A stretch of DNA of 48,421 bases from Bacteroidota bacterium (GTDB taxonomy: Bacteria; Bacteroidota; Bacteroidia; Chitinophagales; Chitinophagaceae): assembly GCA_018267545.1 (NCBI GenBank), contig JAFDYG010000473.1:1-48421 (forward strand), in the 5' to 3' direction. The notes under the pieces are model-generated. The model ran no database searches and had not been told where the DNA came from. It saw nothing but the letters and a program-made list of their open reading frames with translations. The translations under genes were made by a program, and so were the position numbers. Position 1 is the first letter of the stretch. Each line of letters starts with the position of its first letter. Shown here one piece after another: positions 16,129 to 25,496 of this stretch.

Positions 16129-17709
16129 ATGAAAATACTCTGCGCGATCTTGCTATCTATGGGTTGCTTTTATAGCGCCTACTCACAGGAGACCATTACA
16201 CTCAATTCCCTGCTACAGGAGATGACTGATTTCGACGCCGTCGCTCGCTTCCCTTCTCCTGTCTATACGCTGAGGCAGGCCAGCAGCTATGACCGAAGGT
16301 CGGTTTCTCCGGACCAGCCAGGCTGGTTTGCGAATTCCGACTTCAACCAGTTTATCCGGGAAGAGAAAAAAGAGGGGTACAGCGAGTTTGTGATGATGGA
16401 CGTCGAGGGGCCGGGTACGATGGTCCGGTTTTGGCTGACGACGCTTACCAAATCGGGCGTCTTGCGCATTTATTTCGACAATGAACCGACTGCTTCCTTG
16501 GAAATACCAGGCTTCGATCTGATGAAGGCCGGGTTTGGTCTTGGACCGGCGCTTTTGAATCCGCATTCCAGCTATGAGCCGGAAGGAAAGGGCGGCAACA
16601 CGCTGTATCTGCCGCTGCCTTATCAGAAACACTGTAAGGTAACCTGGCAATTCGCCGACAGCGCCAATATGAAGACCCCGCACTATTATCAGATCAACTA
16701 CCGGACTTATTCCGCCGGTACGAAAGTAACGACGTTCCGGCGGGAGCAGCTGAGCCGCTACAGGTCGGCTATCGATCGTACCGATTCCATCCTAAGGAAT
16801 CCTCCACAGGCTGGGGGTAAAGAGGCTGCCAGGGACATGGTATTATCTCCCGGGAAAGAAATGGCTATTGCATTACCGGCGGGCGCTGCCGCTGTACGTG
16901 AGCTCACCATGTCCATTACGACCGGGCGCGACGAAGACCGGGAGAAGATGTGGCGGTCGGTCATCATCAGGATAGAATTCGATGGTCACCCGACCGTACA
17001 GTGTCCGCTGGGCGATTTTATCGGCAGCGGAGCCGGTGGAAAAAGGATAAAAAGCTGGTACAGGGACTTATCGGACCAGAGAATGCTCACCAGCCGGTGG
17101 GTCATGCCTTACCGAAAGTCGGCAACCATATTTATCCAAAATAGCGGCGCTTTCGACGTAAGCCTTCATGCGAAAGCCGTCGTCTCCCCCTTCAAATGGG
17201 ACAATCGAACGATGTATTTTCACGCCACGTATAAGTTCGAAAAGGATATCAAAGACGTCAAATGGGACTATGATCCGGGCAAGGTGGCAAAGAACGATCC
17301 TGCCGGTCCTATCGACTGGAATTTCGTCAGGATACAGGGAAAAGGGATCTACCTGGGTAACACTTTGTGCGTAGACAATCATATGAAGTCCTGGTATGGC
17401 GAAGGGGACGCCAAGGCCTATGTGGACGGCGAGCATTTTCCTTCGGAGTTCGGCACCGGGCTGGAAGACTACTACAATACATCCTGGGCGCCGGTTGTCT
17501 TGTACCAGACTCCTTTCGCCAATGCGCCGCGAGCCGACGAGCCGTCTTCGACGGGCTATAATACTTTTACGCGTACCCGGATATTGGATGGAATTCCTTT
17601 CCTCCATTCGTTTTTCTTCGATATGGAGATGCTGAGCTGGGACGGGGGGACCATCGACGCGGGGGCGACGACCTATTGGTATGGTACCGATACCGCACGA
17701 CCATTGTAA
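16129..17709 (+). CDS. DUF2961 / glycoside hydrolase family 172 protein
   Basis: A 526-residue secreted protein with a signal peptide of about 19 residues (cleavage near SAYSQ). It has the DUF2961 double jelly-roll features that define GH172: the N-terminal VEGPGTMVRFW near 92-102, then WYGEGD at 423-428, a DGE at 433-435, and GTGLEDYYNTSW at 442-453 with the conserved Glu446. The C-terminal ATTYWYG is where the family ends, so it is complete. Known GH172 enzymes act on fructofuranosyl or D-arabinofuranosyl linkages; which applies here is unknown. No SusC/SusD pair or sugar pathway is adjacent. A permease gene follows 101 bases downstream. Confidence 0.88.
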   Translation: MKILCAILLSMGCFYSAYSQETITLNSLLQEMTDFDAVARFPSPVYTLRQASSYDRRSVSPDQPGWFANSDFNQFIREEKKEGYSEFVMMDVEGPGTMVRFWLTTLTKSGVLRIYFDNEPTASLEIPGFDLMKAGFGLGPALLNPHSSYEPEGKGGNTLYLPLPYQKHCKVTWQFADSANMKTPHYYQINYRTYSAGTKVTTFRREQLSRYRSAIDRTDSILRNPPQAGGKEAARDMVLSPGKEMAIALPAGAAAVRELTMSITTGRDEDREKMWRSVIIRIEFDGHPTVQCPLGDFIGSGAGGKRIKSWYRDLSDQRMLTSRWVMPYRKSATIFIQNSGAFDVSLHAKAVVSPFKWDNRTMYFHATYKFEKDIKDVKWDYDPGKVAKNDPAGPIDWNFVRIQGKGIYLGNTLCVDNHMKSWYGEGDAKAYVDGEHFPSEFGTGLEDYYNTSWAPVVLYQTPFANAPRADEPSSTGYNTFTRTRILDGIPFLHSFFFDMEMLSWDGGTIDAGATTYWYGTDTARPL

Positions 17710-17710
17710 C

Positions 17711-17727
17711 AAAACCGAACAGGTACA
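17711..17727 (-). promoter_or_regulatory. Variant TGTAC...CGG motif upstream of permease 3
   Basis: Read on the minus strand this is TGTACCTGTTCGGTTTT, sharing the TGTAC and TTCGG parts with the site at 16069-16084 but not the terminal ACA. It lies 84 bases before the permease start. TGGCA (17772-17776), ten bases, then TGCT (17787-17790) follows, the same arrangement as before permease 1. Weaker than the other sites. Confidence 0.25.
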
Positions 17728-17810
17728 GCCATATGCAAGCGTATCGATTTGAAAGTTAACTTATTATAAGATGGCATTCCAATTGATGCTAAAGTTCAAA
17801 CCTCCTGCAC

Positions 17811-20264
17811 ATGCTTAAATCTTTCCTCCAGGTCGCCATCCGAAATTTCAGTAAACGGAAGGGGTATTCGCTCCTAAATCTCCTCGGGCTTACGATTGGA
17901 ATTACCTGCTGCCTGCTGATTTTCGAGTATGTCGCCTATGAAAGAAGCTATGATAATTTTCACCCGGATGCCGGCAACATCTATCGTGTGCAGGAGAATG
18001 ACTACCAGAATGGCCGGTTCGTCGTCAATTGGGCGTCTACTTCTCCTGCCATCGGGCCAACGTTGAAAAAGGAACTTCCGGAAATACTTAGCTCCTGCCG
18101 GCTCTTTCAGCGGGACTACCAGCTGACCAATCCAGCCAGCAATACCCGTTTTCATGAACGAAAGGCCTATGTAGCCGATGCCACAGCCCTGACATTCTTC
18201 CATTTGCCGCTGCTGAAGGGAAACCCTGCAGTAGCCTTGCAAGGCCCCAACAAAGTGGTCCTATCCCAAACCCTGGCCACAAAATATTTTGGGTCGGAAA
18301 ATCCCATCGGTCGAACGCTCGTCAGTGAGAACGGAGGCAACCACCAGCCCCTGGAGGTCACCGGCGTATTTGCCGATCTACCTACCAATTCACACCTGGT
18401 CATCGACCTGCTCGTTTCCTATCCGACGATCAAAGAATACATTGGCAAGGAAAATGCGCCAAACGACCCGACCGAGACCGTCTGGACCTGGTCCGACTTT
18501 TATACTTATATTCAGCTGAAGCCGGGCACTGATTGGAAAGCCCTCCAGGCCAAGCTCGATGGGTTCATGTACCGACATTATAACTCATTGCCGAAGCAAA
18601 AAAGCAACAACGACTACATCACCCTGCAGCTTTTTCCTCTTACCGATATTCACCTGTATTCCCATTATAACCAGGAGGCCGAATCCAATGGCGACGGAGG
18701 TTCGGTTACCTTTCTGTTTCTAATCGCCTTCTTTATCGCGGCCATCGCCTGGATCAACTATATCAACCTGGCTACGGCCCGTTCTCTCGAAAGAGCCCGT
18801 GAGGTGGGTGTCCGGAAGGTGCTGGGCGCTCTTCGCGCCGATCTTATCCGTCAGTTTATGATGGAAAGCCTGCTGTTGAATAGCCTTGCGTTGGTGCTGG
18901 CGTTACTGACGGCCTGGACCGTGGCTCCGCTGTTTGCCAGGCTGACCGGCCGTTCCATTCATTATCCGCTCTTTTTGCCGTTGAGGTACTGGGGTAGTTT
19001 TGCCGCTTTATTCTTTTCCGGTACGCTTCTCTCTGCGCTTTATCCGGCCTTGCTGTTATCCCGTTATAATCCGGTCGCCGTGCTGAAGGGGCTCTTCAAG
19101 AATACTTCCGGCGGCATATTTATCCGTAAGGCCCTGATCGTCGGCCAATTTACCGCATCGATTCTTCTGATTGCGGGTACCATGATCGTATACGATCAGG
19201 TGCATTATATGCGCAGCCGGGAGCTGGGGGTCAAGATCGACCAGACCCTGGTGGTTAACGGAGTCTTTTCCCTGAAGGATTCAGCTTACAATACTCTCTA
19301 TCCGGCTTTCAGGCAAGGTATTCTGAATCTGAAAGACGTAAAGAGCATTACAGGTTCTTCGGATGTCATAGGTACAGAGATTACCTGGTCTACCGATTGG
19401 CAGCGACTTCGCAGCAACCCTAAGAAGAACTACAATCTTCGTCACCTTAGCGTGGATTATGACTTTATCAAGAATTATGGGCTCAAGGTTATTGCAGGCC
19501 GCGACTTCTCCAAGGATTTTCCCACCGACAGAAAGGGGGTCCTTCTGAATGAGACGGCCTTGCGAGAGATGGGGTATGCAAAGCCCGAAGATGCGATCGG
19601 AGAACCGCTGCATGCCAACCAGTGGCAAATCGACAGCGTACACGTCATCGGCGTCGTAGCCGATTATCACCAGGAAGGCTTGCAAAAAGCCATTGCGCCG
19701 ATGGCCATCATTCTGCAGCTGCCTTCACCGAATTACTATAGCATCAAGATAAGTACTGCCAATACAGCCCAGACTATCGACGCCGTTAAAAAGGTCTGGG
19801 AAGCCCGATTTCCGGGAGAGCCCTTCCAGTATTTCTTCCTGGATAATTATTTCAATCGTCAGTATGCCGAAAACGAAAGGTTCGGTGCGGTGTTTGGGCT
19901 TTTTGCCGCCCTCGCCATCTTCATCGCCTGTCTTGGCCTGCTCGGTCTGTCTGCCTATAATGTCCTTCAACGTACTAAGGAAATCGGCATCCGCAAGGTG
20001 CTTGGCGCATCCGTTCAGCACTTGCTGCTGATCCTTTCCCGCGACTTTTTGCTGCTTGTCATCCTGGCGTTGGTGATCGCGATTCCCCTTACCTGGTGGA
20101 TCATGAACAGCTGGCTGCAAACATTCGCTTACCGTATTCATATCGGTTGGTGGATCTTTGCCATAGCCGGTGTGCTTGCTTTTGCCACAGCGATGTTAAC
20201 CGTCGGCTTACAGGCGCTAAAGGCGAGCCTGGCCAATCCGGTTAAGAATTTACGAACGGAATAG
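17811..20264 (+). CDS. FtsX/MacB-type ABC transporter permease (paralogue 3)
   Basis: An 817-residue duplicated permease. TM1 covers about 20-42 (LGLTIGITCCLLIF), the first FtsX block has AWINYINLATARSLERA and EVGVRKVLGALRADLI, and the last block has QRTKEIGIRKVLGASV followed by two more helices and the characteristic ending ANPVKNLRTE. The two roughly 200-residue periplasmic regions carry ITGSSDVIG- and VIGVVADYH-type MacB strands. It lacks a nearby ATPase. The ATG at 17811 matches the N-termini of the paralogues. A TonB-dependent receptor gene follows 92 bases downstream on the same strand. Confidence 0.92.
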   Translation: MLKSFLQVAIRNFSKRKGYSLLNLLGLTIGITCCLLIFEYVAYERSYDNFHPDAGNIYRVQENDYQNGRFVVNWASTSPAIGPTLKKELPEILSSCRLFQRDYQLTNPASNTRFHERKAYVADATALTFFHLPLLKGNPAVALQGPNKVVLSQTLATKYFGSENPIGRTLVSENGGNHQPLEVTGVFADLPTNSHLVIDLLVSYPTIKEYIGKENAPNDPTETVWTWSDFYTYIQLKPGTDWKALQAKLDGFMYRHYNSLPKQKSNNDYITLQLFPLTDIHLYSHYNQEAESNGDGGSVTFLFLIAFFIAAIAWINYINLATARSLERAREVGVRKVLGALRADLIRQFMMESLLLNSLALVLALLTAWTVAPLFARLTGRSIHYPLFLPLRYWGSFAALFFSGTLLSALYPALLLSRYNPVAVLKGLFKNTSGGIFIRKALIVGQFTASILLIAGTMIVYDQVHYMRSRELGVKIDQTLVVNGVFSLKDSAYNTLYPAFRQGILNLKDVKSITGSSDVIGTEITWSTDWQRLRSNPKKNYNLRHLSVDYDFIKNYGLKVIAGRDFSKDFPTDRKGVLLNETALREMGYAKPEDAIGEPLHANQWQIDSVHVIGVVADYHQEGLQKAIAPMAIILQLPSPNYYSIKISTANTAQTIDAVKKVWEARFPGEPFQYFFLDNYFNRQYAENERFGAVFGLFAALAIFIACLGLLGLSAYNVLQRTKEIGIRKVLGASVQHLLLILSRDFLLLVILALVIAIPLTWWIMNSWLQTFAYRIHIGWWIFAIAGVLAFATAMLTVGLQALKASLANPVKNLRTE

Positions 20265-20356
20265 ACGCTGACAGATGGTCAAGCACCTTTTGCAGTTGGT
20301 GTAAAACATTGGCAGAAGGCTGGTCCCTTCTCTATTTTGCCGGTAAATCGACCAAA

Positions 20357-22726
20357 ATGAAACCGGCCTTTCTGCTGCTGCTGCTTTGTATCGGCTTCCT
20401 GCTTCATGCACAGTTGCCCTGTCGCGTTCAGGGAGAAATAATCGACTCGGTATCGAAGAAGCCATTGCACCTGGTGACGGTGGCATTGGTGGAGAGCGTG
20501 ACTGGCAAAACCCAGCGAACTTTTTCCGACAGTCTGGGCCGGTACCGGTTTGAAGGGGTCTTGCGGGGGCGGTATCGTATCCTGTATAGTTTTGTCGGAT
20601 ATGACTCCCTGATTACAGGGCCGATCGACGTAAATGACGAGACTGTGTATCCGGTTGTTGCCTTGCAGGGCCGCGGTACTATCCTGCAGTCGGTGACCGT
20701 TACCTCAGCCCGGCCATTGCTGGAAACAAAGGCGGACGGCCTCGTTTATAACGTAGCCAGCGAAGCTCAGGCCGCAGGGACCAGCGCGCTCGACCTCTTA
20801 CGAAAGGTTCCCCTTGTAACCGTAGACCCGAACGGGGGAATAGGAGTTGCCGGCGGTTCCTCCACCAGGATCTTTATCGACGGCAAACCGGCCAGTCTCT
20901 ATAGCGATCCGCCGGGGGACTATCTTGCTCAGCTCCCTGCCGATCGAATCGAAAAAATACAGGTCATCACCAACCCCTCCGCCCAATACGATGCCGAAGG
21001 AGCCGGTACGGTTATTCTGATCTTTACCAAAAAGAACCGGCTAAAGAACCTGACGGGAACCCTTCGCACGCTTGGGTCTCTGGCCAGTTATCGAAACTCT
21101 CTGCAAAATAGCGTTAGCCTGTTTTACAAATGGAAGAAGATCGCCCTCTCCACGAGCGACAGCTATAGCTCCTCCATGCGGATCGACAAACTGATGATGG
21201 ACAGGTCGAACGCCGATCACTCCTCCATCATCAGGCAGGAAGTAAACGATACCTTCCGGCGGAAGAATCTAACGTTCAATCTAAATATGGATATAGAAAT
21301 CGATTCATCCAGCTCGCTCAATATCAACGGTGTTTACATGAGATGGAAATCGACGGGAAGCGTTTCGCAGAGGAATGACCTGTTGAACGGAGCGGCATTT
21401 CAAAGCTATGACAGATCGATTGACAATCTAATCGATAACTCCGTCTATACCACTTCCCTGGCCTATAATAAAAGATTCAAACGGGAGGGTCAGGAACTTA
21501 GCTTTCTTGGCTTTTATAACCAACGGGATCGAAGGGAAGCCTACCACTTGAGCCAGCAGCAATCAGGCCGGCCGGATTACCTGGAAGACTATAATAATCC
21601 ATCGGTAAACAAGGAATGGACTATACAGCTGGACTATACACAGCCGGTTGGCAGGAAAAGCAGTAAATGGGGTACGGGTATAAAGATATTGCTTAGAAAT
21701 GCAGCAAGTAATTATCACACCATCCCATTTTCGCAAAACCGCTCTGGCAACTTTTCCTATGACCAGGACGTTTATGCGGCCTATCTCAACTATGAAGCAA
21801 CAATGGGCAAATGGCTGTTTCGTCCCGGTCTTCGATACGAGCAAACCGAGCTTACGGCTTTTTTCAATAATGACAGAGTAATGATCGAGCCTTACCGGAA
21901 CTTTGTGCCAAATGCCACCTTATCCCGGAGCTTTAAAAATGGAAATATGCTTAGCTTTAGCTACGCTCAAAGCATCGCGAGACCCATGCTTTCGGCCTTG
22001 AACCCCGCCGTCGATTATAGCGATTCGTTAAACCGCAGCGGCGGCAATCCCGGTCTAAAGCCGGCGATTACGCGCCGGCTGGAATCCGCCTATACGTTAA
22101 AAACACCTGGCGACGGTTTCCTGCGCATGGCCTTCTATGGCACGAGGACAACGGGCAGCCTGGTGCAGGTAACTCGTCTGCTTACAAAGGACGTGGCCAT
22201 GACCAGCTGGGAAAACAGCGGCTTTGACCGGGGCATAGGACTGACGACCAGCTGGAATCAGCCGATTGGCAGAAAGCTGCGGGTGACGTTGAATCTAAAT
22301 GGCGGATGGCGGGAACTTAAAATACCGGCATCAGGAATAGGCAACAGCGGCTGGTCCGTTTTTTCTTCCGTTTACTTTAATTATGCGATGGGGAAAGGCT
22401 TCACCGTCGATGGCTATATGATGGCTCAAAGTGCAGCGGTGGAGCTACAGGGAACCTGGTCCGTCATCTTCCCGCAATATTATCTGATCGAGGTTGGAAA
22501 AAAGCTATGGAAGGACAAGGCCGGTGTCAGCTTTAGAATGGATAGCTTTTTTAATCCACGCCAGCCATTTACCCGCCGGTATTATGACCCAAGCTTTTCG
22601 CAAACGAATGTAGACTATTTATGTAATCAGCTGTTTCAGCTGGCGTTTCGCTGGCGGTTCAATGGACAAACAAAAGAGACCCGGAGCCGTGCGGCCAGCA
22701 AGGCGCAGGAAGCTACTACAGACTAA
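20357..22726 (+). CDS. TonB-dependent receptor-like outer membrane protein
   Basis: A 789-residue outer membrane protein. A signal peptide (about 1-19, ending LLHAQ) precedes a carboxypeptidase-regulatory-like domain (about 20-105, with DSVSKKPLHLVTV, SDSLGRYRF and YSFVGYDS). A plug domain follows with RKVPLVTVDPNGG, IFIDGKPAS and DRIEKIQVITNPSAQYDAEG, then a long barrel region of the type seen in outer membrane beta-barrel proteins without a SusD partner. The ligand is unknown. I prefer the ATG at 20357, giving a normal signal peptide, over an upstream in-frame start. Its stop overlaps that of the convergent M20 gene by four bases. Confidence 0.9.
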   Translation: MKPAFLLLLLCIGFLLHAQLPCRVQGEIIDSVSKKPLHLVTVALVESVTGKTQRTFSDSLGRYRFEGVLRGRYRILYSFVGYDSLITGPIDVNDETVYPVVALQGRGTILQSVTVTSARPLLETKADGLVYNVASEAQAAGTSALDLLRKVPLVTVDPNGGIGVAGGSSTRIFIDGKPASLYSDPPGDYLAQLPADRIEKIQVITNPSAQYDAEGAGTVILIFTKKNRLKNLTGTLRTLGSLASYRNSLQNSVSLFYKWKKIALSTSDSYSSSMRIDKLMMDRSNADHSSIIRQEVNDTFRRKNLTFNLNMDIEIDSSSSLNINGVYMRWKSTGSVSQRNDLLNGAAFQSYDRSIDNLIDNSVYTTSLAYNKRFKREGQELSFLGFYNQRDRREAYHLSQQQSGRPDYLEDYNNPSVNKEWTIQLDYTQPVGRKSSKWGTGIKILLRNAASNYHTIPFSQNRSGNFSYDQDVYAAYLNYEATMGKWLFRPGLRYEQTELTAFFNNDRVMIEPYRNFVPNATLSRSFKNGNMLSFSYAQSIARPMLSALNPAVDYSDSLNRSGGNPGLKPAITRRLESAYTLKTPGDGFLRMAFYGTRTTGSLVQVTRLLTKDVAMTSWENSGFDRGIGLTTSWNQPIGRKLRVTLNLNGGWRELKIPASGIGNSGWSVFSSVYFNYAMGKGFTVDGYMMAQSAAVELQGTWSVIFPQYYLIEVGKKLWKDKAGVSFRMDSFFNPRQPFTRRYYDPSFSQTNVDYLCNQLFQLAFRWRFNGQTKETRSRAASKAQEATTD

Positions 22727-23883
22727 GACAAGAGATGAAGCGCTCCTTCTGCCAGGAAGCGTGCGCCATATTTGATACATTCCTCATCGAATGTCACTTT
22801 CGGGTGGTGGAGGAAATAGGAGTCGTTACCCGCAGCATTGGCGCCGAGGAAATAGAACTGGCCGGGCATGGACCGGGAATAAAAAGAGAAGTCCTCCCCT
22901 ACCAGGTATTCGAGTCCGGGCAGTACCCGGGCGGCCCCAAAAACATTTTCCAGGACTGGAGAAAGCTGACGATGCAGATCTTCATCGTTCAGCAGACTGG
23001 GATAATAAGCGCTGAAGTCGAGCTCGATGGTGCATTTGTATTCCGATTCGAGACCGCGCAGAAGATCGCGGAGCCGGTCGACGACGTCGTTATAGTCCTT
23101 CATACGTACGGCTCTGAACGAGCCCTGAAGAAGCACCTGGTTGGGAATGACATTGAAGCTGGGGTTGGCCTGGCTGGCGACGTGGGTGATCGCGAACACC
23201 GCAGTGGGGGGATCCGGCTGTGGACCCACGAGCGATTGTGCGCCTGTGATAACGCGGGCTGCAACGGCGATGGGGTCGATGACCTGTTTCATCAGACCGG
23301 GATGCCCTCCTTTGCCGGTAATGCGGATCGAAAAGTTGCCGACATTGGCCAGCGCTTCTCCATTTTTATAAGACAGCGTACCTACGGGCTGCAACGGGTG
23401 GACGTGAAGCCCAAGAACGGCTTTCGCGCCGTCGAGCAGACCGCTTTCCATAATCAGCTGTCCTCCCGATCGACCTTTTACGGGGCTTCGCATCGGGCCT
23501 TCTTCCGCCGGTTGAAAAACCAGCTTGACCGTGCCATTGAAGGAGGCAGCGTTAAGCAGGTTGGCGGCGCCGATCAGCATCGTCGTATGGATATCGTGTC
23601 CACAGGCATGCATGATTCCATCGGTCTTTGAAGGAAAATCTACTCCCGAGTCTTCGGTAACGGGAAGCGCATCCATGTCTGCACGAAGAATGACCGTCGG
23701 ACCGTCGCCTTTCTTTAGCGTACCGATGACGCCGGTCAGGGCGACGCGTTGCGTCGGGATGGAAAGCGCTGCTAGCTGACTTTCCACGAATTCGGCGGTC
23801 TTGAATTCGGTAAAACTTAATTCGGGATGCTGATGCAGATGACGGCGGATCGAAACGAGTTTCTCGAATAGCTGGGAGTCCAT
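22723..23883 (-). CDS. M20 family amidohydrolase (N-acyl amino acid hydrolase type)
   Basis: A 386-residue cytoplasmic metal-dependent hydrolase of the M20D group, which removes acyl groups from amino acids (hippurate, IAA-amino acid or N-acetyl amino acid hydrolases). Motifs are RADMDALPV at 67-75, HACGHD at 92-97 with Cys94 and His96 as metal ligands, QPAEEG at 124-129 with the catalytic Glu pair, GLHVHP at 158-163, and a late HHP. The lid domain covers about 180-290. Length and start (MDSQLFEKLVSIRRHLHQHPE) fit the family. It runs in the same direction as the Crp/Fnr gene, 30 bases after it, so they may form one transcript. Confidence 0.92.
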   Translation of the reverse strand: MDSQLFEKLVSIRRHLHQHPELSFTEFKTAEFVESQLAALSIPTQRVALTGVIGTLKKGDGPTVILRADMDALPVTEDSGVDFPSKTDGIMHACGHDIHTTMLIGAANLLNAASFNGTVKLVFQPAEEGPMRSPVKGRSGGQLIMESGLLDGAKAVLGLHVHPLQPVGTLSYKNGEALANVGNFSIRITGKGGHPGLMKQVIDPIAVAARVITGAQSLVGPQPDPPTAVFAITHVASQANPSFNVIPNQVLLQGSFRAVRMKDYNDVVDRLRDLLRGLESEYKCTIELDFSAYYPSLLNDEDLHRQLSPVLENVFGAARVLPGLEYLVGEDFSFYSRSMPGQFYFLGANAAGNDSYFLHHPKVTFDEECIKYGARFLAEGALHLLS

Positions 23884-23913
23884 GCGGACAATTTACGATA
23901 AAAGCGGCAAATA

Positions 23914-24495
23914 TCAGGGCTGCTTCAGCTGGGCATGCCTTATGCGGCTGAGCGTTTCCCGTGATACTCCGAGATAGGAGGCTACCATGTGCAGCGGCAC
24001 TCGCCTGAAGACGTCGGGAAAGGTGGTGATAAAATCCTGATATTTTTCTTCGGAGGTGGAGCTGATGTTCATGAGTATACGATCCTGGTGGGCCTTCATG
24101 CTGCCCTGGATGAGTCTCTCCGAAAAAGCGCGGAAAGCAGGGATGGCAGCAAATAATTCGTTCATGTTTTCCCAGGTCCACAGAAGCACTTCGGAATCTT
24201 CCAGGGTTTCGATATTGAATTTGGTCGGCACTTGTGCGTTATAGCTTTCCGGGTCGACCACCCACGAATTTTCAGGGGTGAACCGCATGATGTACTCCGT
24301 TCCGTCGTCCTTTCTGAGATAGGTCGCCAAAAGACCTTTGCATACAAAGATCTTATGCCGGCAAACCTCTCCTTCCTGGAGAAGGAGTCGTCTTTTACGG
24401 ACTTTTTTGGCCGTGCCCAGGGACCGGACGTGCCGAAGCTGCTCGTCGGTCAATTCAACCTGGGGCCTGATATATGCTTCAAAGATTTCGAACAT
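23914..24495 (-). CDS. Crp/Fnr family transcriptional regulator
   Basis: A 193-residue regulator with an N-terminal cyclic-nucleotide-binding-like beta roll (about 15-120, containing EGEVCRHKIFVCKGLLATYLRKDDG) and a C-terminal winged helix (about 150-190, with MVASYLGVSRETLSRIRH). It lacks the Cys cluster of Fnr, and the residues for cAMP binding are not obviously kept, as in many Bacteroidota members of this family, so its signal is unknown. It is divergent from an NAD-dependent epimerase-like gene; a perfect palindrome 13 bases from its own start suggests autoregulation. Confidence 0.9.
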   Translation of the reverse strand: MFEIFEAYIRPQVELTDEQLRHVRSLGTAKKVRKRRLLLQEGEVCRHKIFVCKGLLATYLRKDDGTEYIMRFTPENSWVVDPESYNAQVPTKFNIETLEDSEVLLWTWENMNELFAAIPAFRAFSERLIQGSMKAHQDRILMNISSTSEEKYQDFITTFPDVFRRVPLHMVASYLGVSRETLSRIRHAQLKQP

Positions 24496-24500
24496 CCTTA

Positions 24501-24521
24501 CAAATTTAGGTCAAATGACCT
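24501..24521. promoter_or_regulatory. Palindrome AGGTCA-AA-TGACCT at the Crp/Fnr gene start
   Basis: The 14-base site at 24508-24521 has perfect 6-bp arms around AA. Immediately beside it, on the minus strand, TAAATTTG (24508 to 24501) matches the -7 element TAnnTTTG exactly, only five bases before the regulator's start codon. A bound protein would touch the core promoter. The binding protein is inferred to be the adjacent regulator. Confidence 0.45.
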
Positions 24522-24570
24522 CAAAAAATTGTGTCAAATCTCCTTGTTTCGAGGGGGGCGCGTAACGCAA

Positions 24571-24602
24571 TTTTGTATTGATAATTAAACCAATATACAA
24601 AA
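24571..24602. promoter_or_regulatory. Imperfect inverted repeat before the epimerase-like gene
   Basis: TTTTGTATTG (24571-24580) and CAATATACAAAA (24591-24602) are inverted copies apart from an extra TA, separated by ten AT-rich bases, and end directly at the start codon. It could be an operator or an mRNA hairpin masking translation initiation. Confidence 0.3.
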
Positions 24603-24603
24603 T

Positions 24604-25494
24604 ATGAAAGTATTTGTCACCGGAGCCTCGGGTTTTGTAGGCTCCGCTATCGTCCGGGAATTGATCGATGCGGGCCACCAGGTGCTTGGTCTTGCCCGCT
24701 CCGACGCGTCTGCCGCAGCGGTAGCAGCCGCTGGCGCTGAAGTGCTTCAAGGCGACTTGAACGACCTGGATAGTCTGAAACGCGGGGCGGCAGCCTCGGA
24801 TGGAGTCATCCATACTGCTTTTATTCATGACTTTTCAAACATTGCCGCTTCGGGGGTGATCGACGGACAAGCCGTCACGGCTATGGGAGAAGTGCTCGAA
24901 GGATCGGGCCGGCCCCTGATCGTTACCTCGGGGACTGCCCTGGTAAGAGCGGGCCGCCCCAGTACCGAGGAAGACGGCGCCGACACCGCATCCGCTGGGG
25001 CGCACCGGGTAAAGTCGGAAGTTATTACGCTGGAGCTGGCTTCGCGGGGAGTTCGTTCCATGGTGCTCCGCCTGCCGCCTTCGACGCACGGTGATGGCGA
25101 CCATGGTTTTGTTCCTGCCCTTATCGGCATCGCACGGGCAAAGGGCGTATCTGCCTATATTGGCGACGGCTCCAACCGCTGGGCGGCAGGACACCGGCTC
25201 GACGCGGCTCATCTCTATAGACTGGCGCTGGAGAAAGGTGCGCCTGGTTCCCGGTATCATGCGGTTGGTGACGAGGGTGTGCCGACCCGCGAGATTGCGG
25301 AAGTAATCGGCAAACGCCTGAATCTGCCGGTCGTTTCCATTTCGAGTGAAGAGGCGGCGGGGCATTTTGGCTGGCTATCGCACTTCTTTGCTTTCGACGC
25401 GCCATCTTCGAGTGCGCTGACGCAGGAACGGCTGGGCTGGCGGCCTACTCATCCCGGGCTCATTGCCGACCTCGAAGGACCGGCTTATTTCTAA
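24604..25494 (+). CDS. NAD-dependent epimerase/dehydratase-like extended SDR
   Basis: A 296-residue extended SDR. The N-terminal cofactor site TGASGFVG at 6-13, a LARSD segment after the second strand and a GDLNDLDSL third strand are typical of NAD(P)-binding epimerase-like proteins. The usual YxxxK is not evident; at that place there is HRVKSE, so the catalytic Tyr may be replaced and activity cannot be assumed. The C-terminal part carries the YHAVGDEGVPTREIAEVIG motif common in this subgroup. It is divergent from the Crp/Fnr gene across 108 bases and converges on the next SDR with two bases between. Confidence 0.87.
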   Translation: MKVFVTGASGFVGSAIVRELIDAGHQVLGLARSDASAAAVAAAGAEVLQGDLNDLDSLKRGAAASDGVIHTAFIHDFSNIAASGVIDGQAVTAMGEVLEGSGRPLIVTSGTALVRAGRPSTEEDGADTASAGAHRVKSEVITLELASRGVRSMVLRLPPSTHGDGDHGFVPALIGIARAKGVSAYIGDGSNRWAAGHRLDAAHLYRLALEKGAPGSRYHAVGDEGVPTREIAEVIGKRLNLPVVSISSEEAAGHFGWLSHFFAFDAPSSSALTQERLGWRPTHPGLIADLEGPAYF

Positions 25495-25496
25495 TC

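Noticed and set aside
22735-23631. 298-codon plus-strand open frame opposite the M20 gene
   Set aside because: Mirror frame of a well-supported enzyme gene, with no domain, signal or start context.
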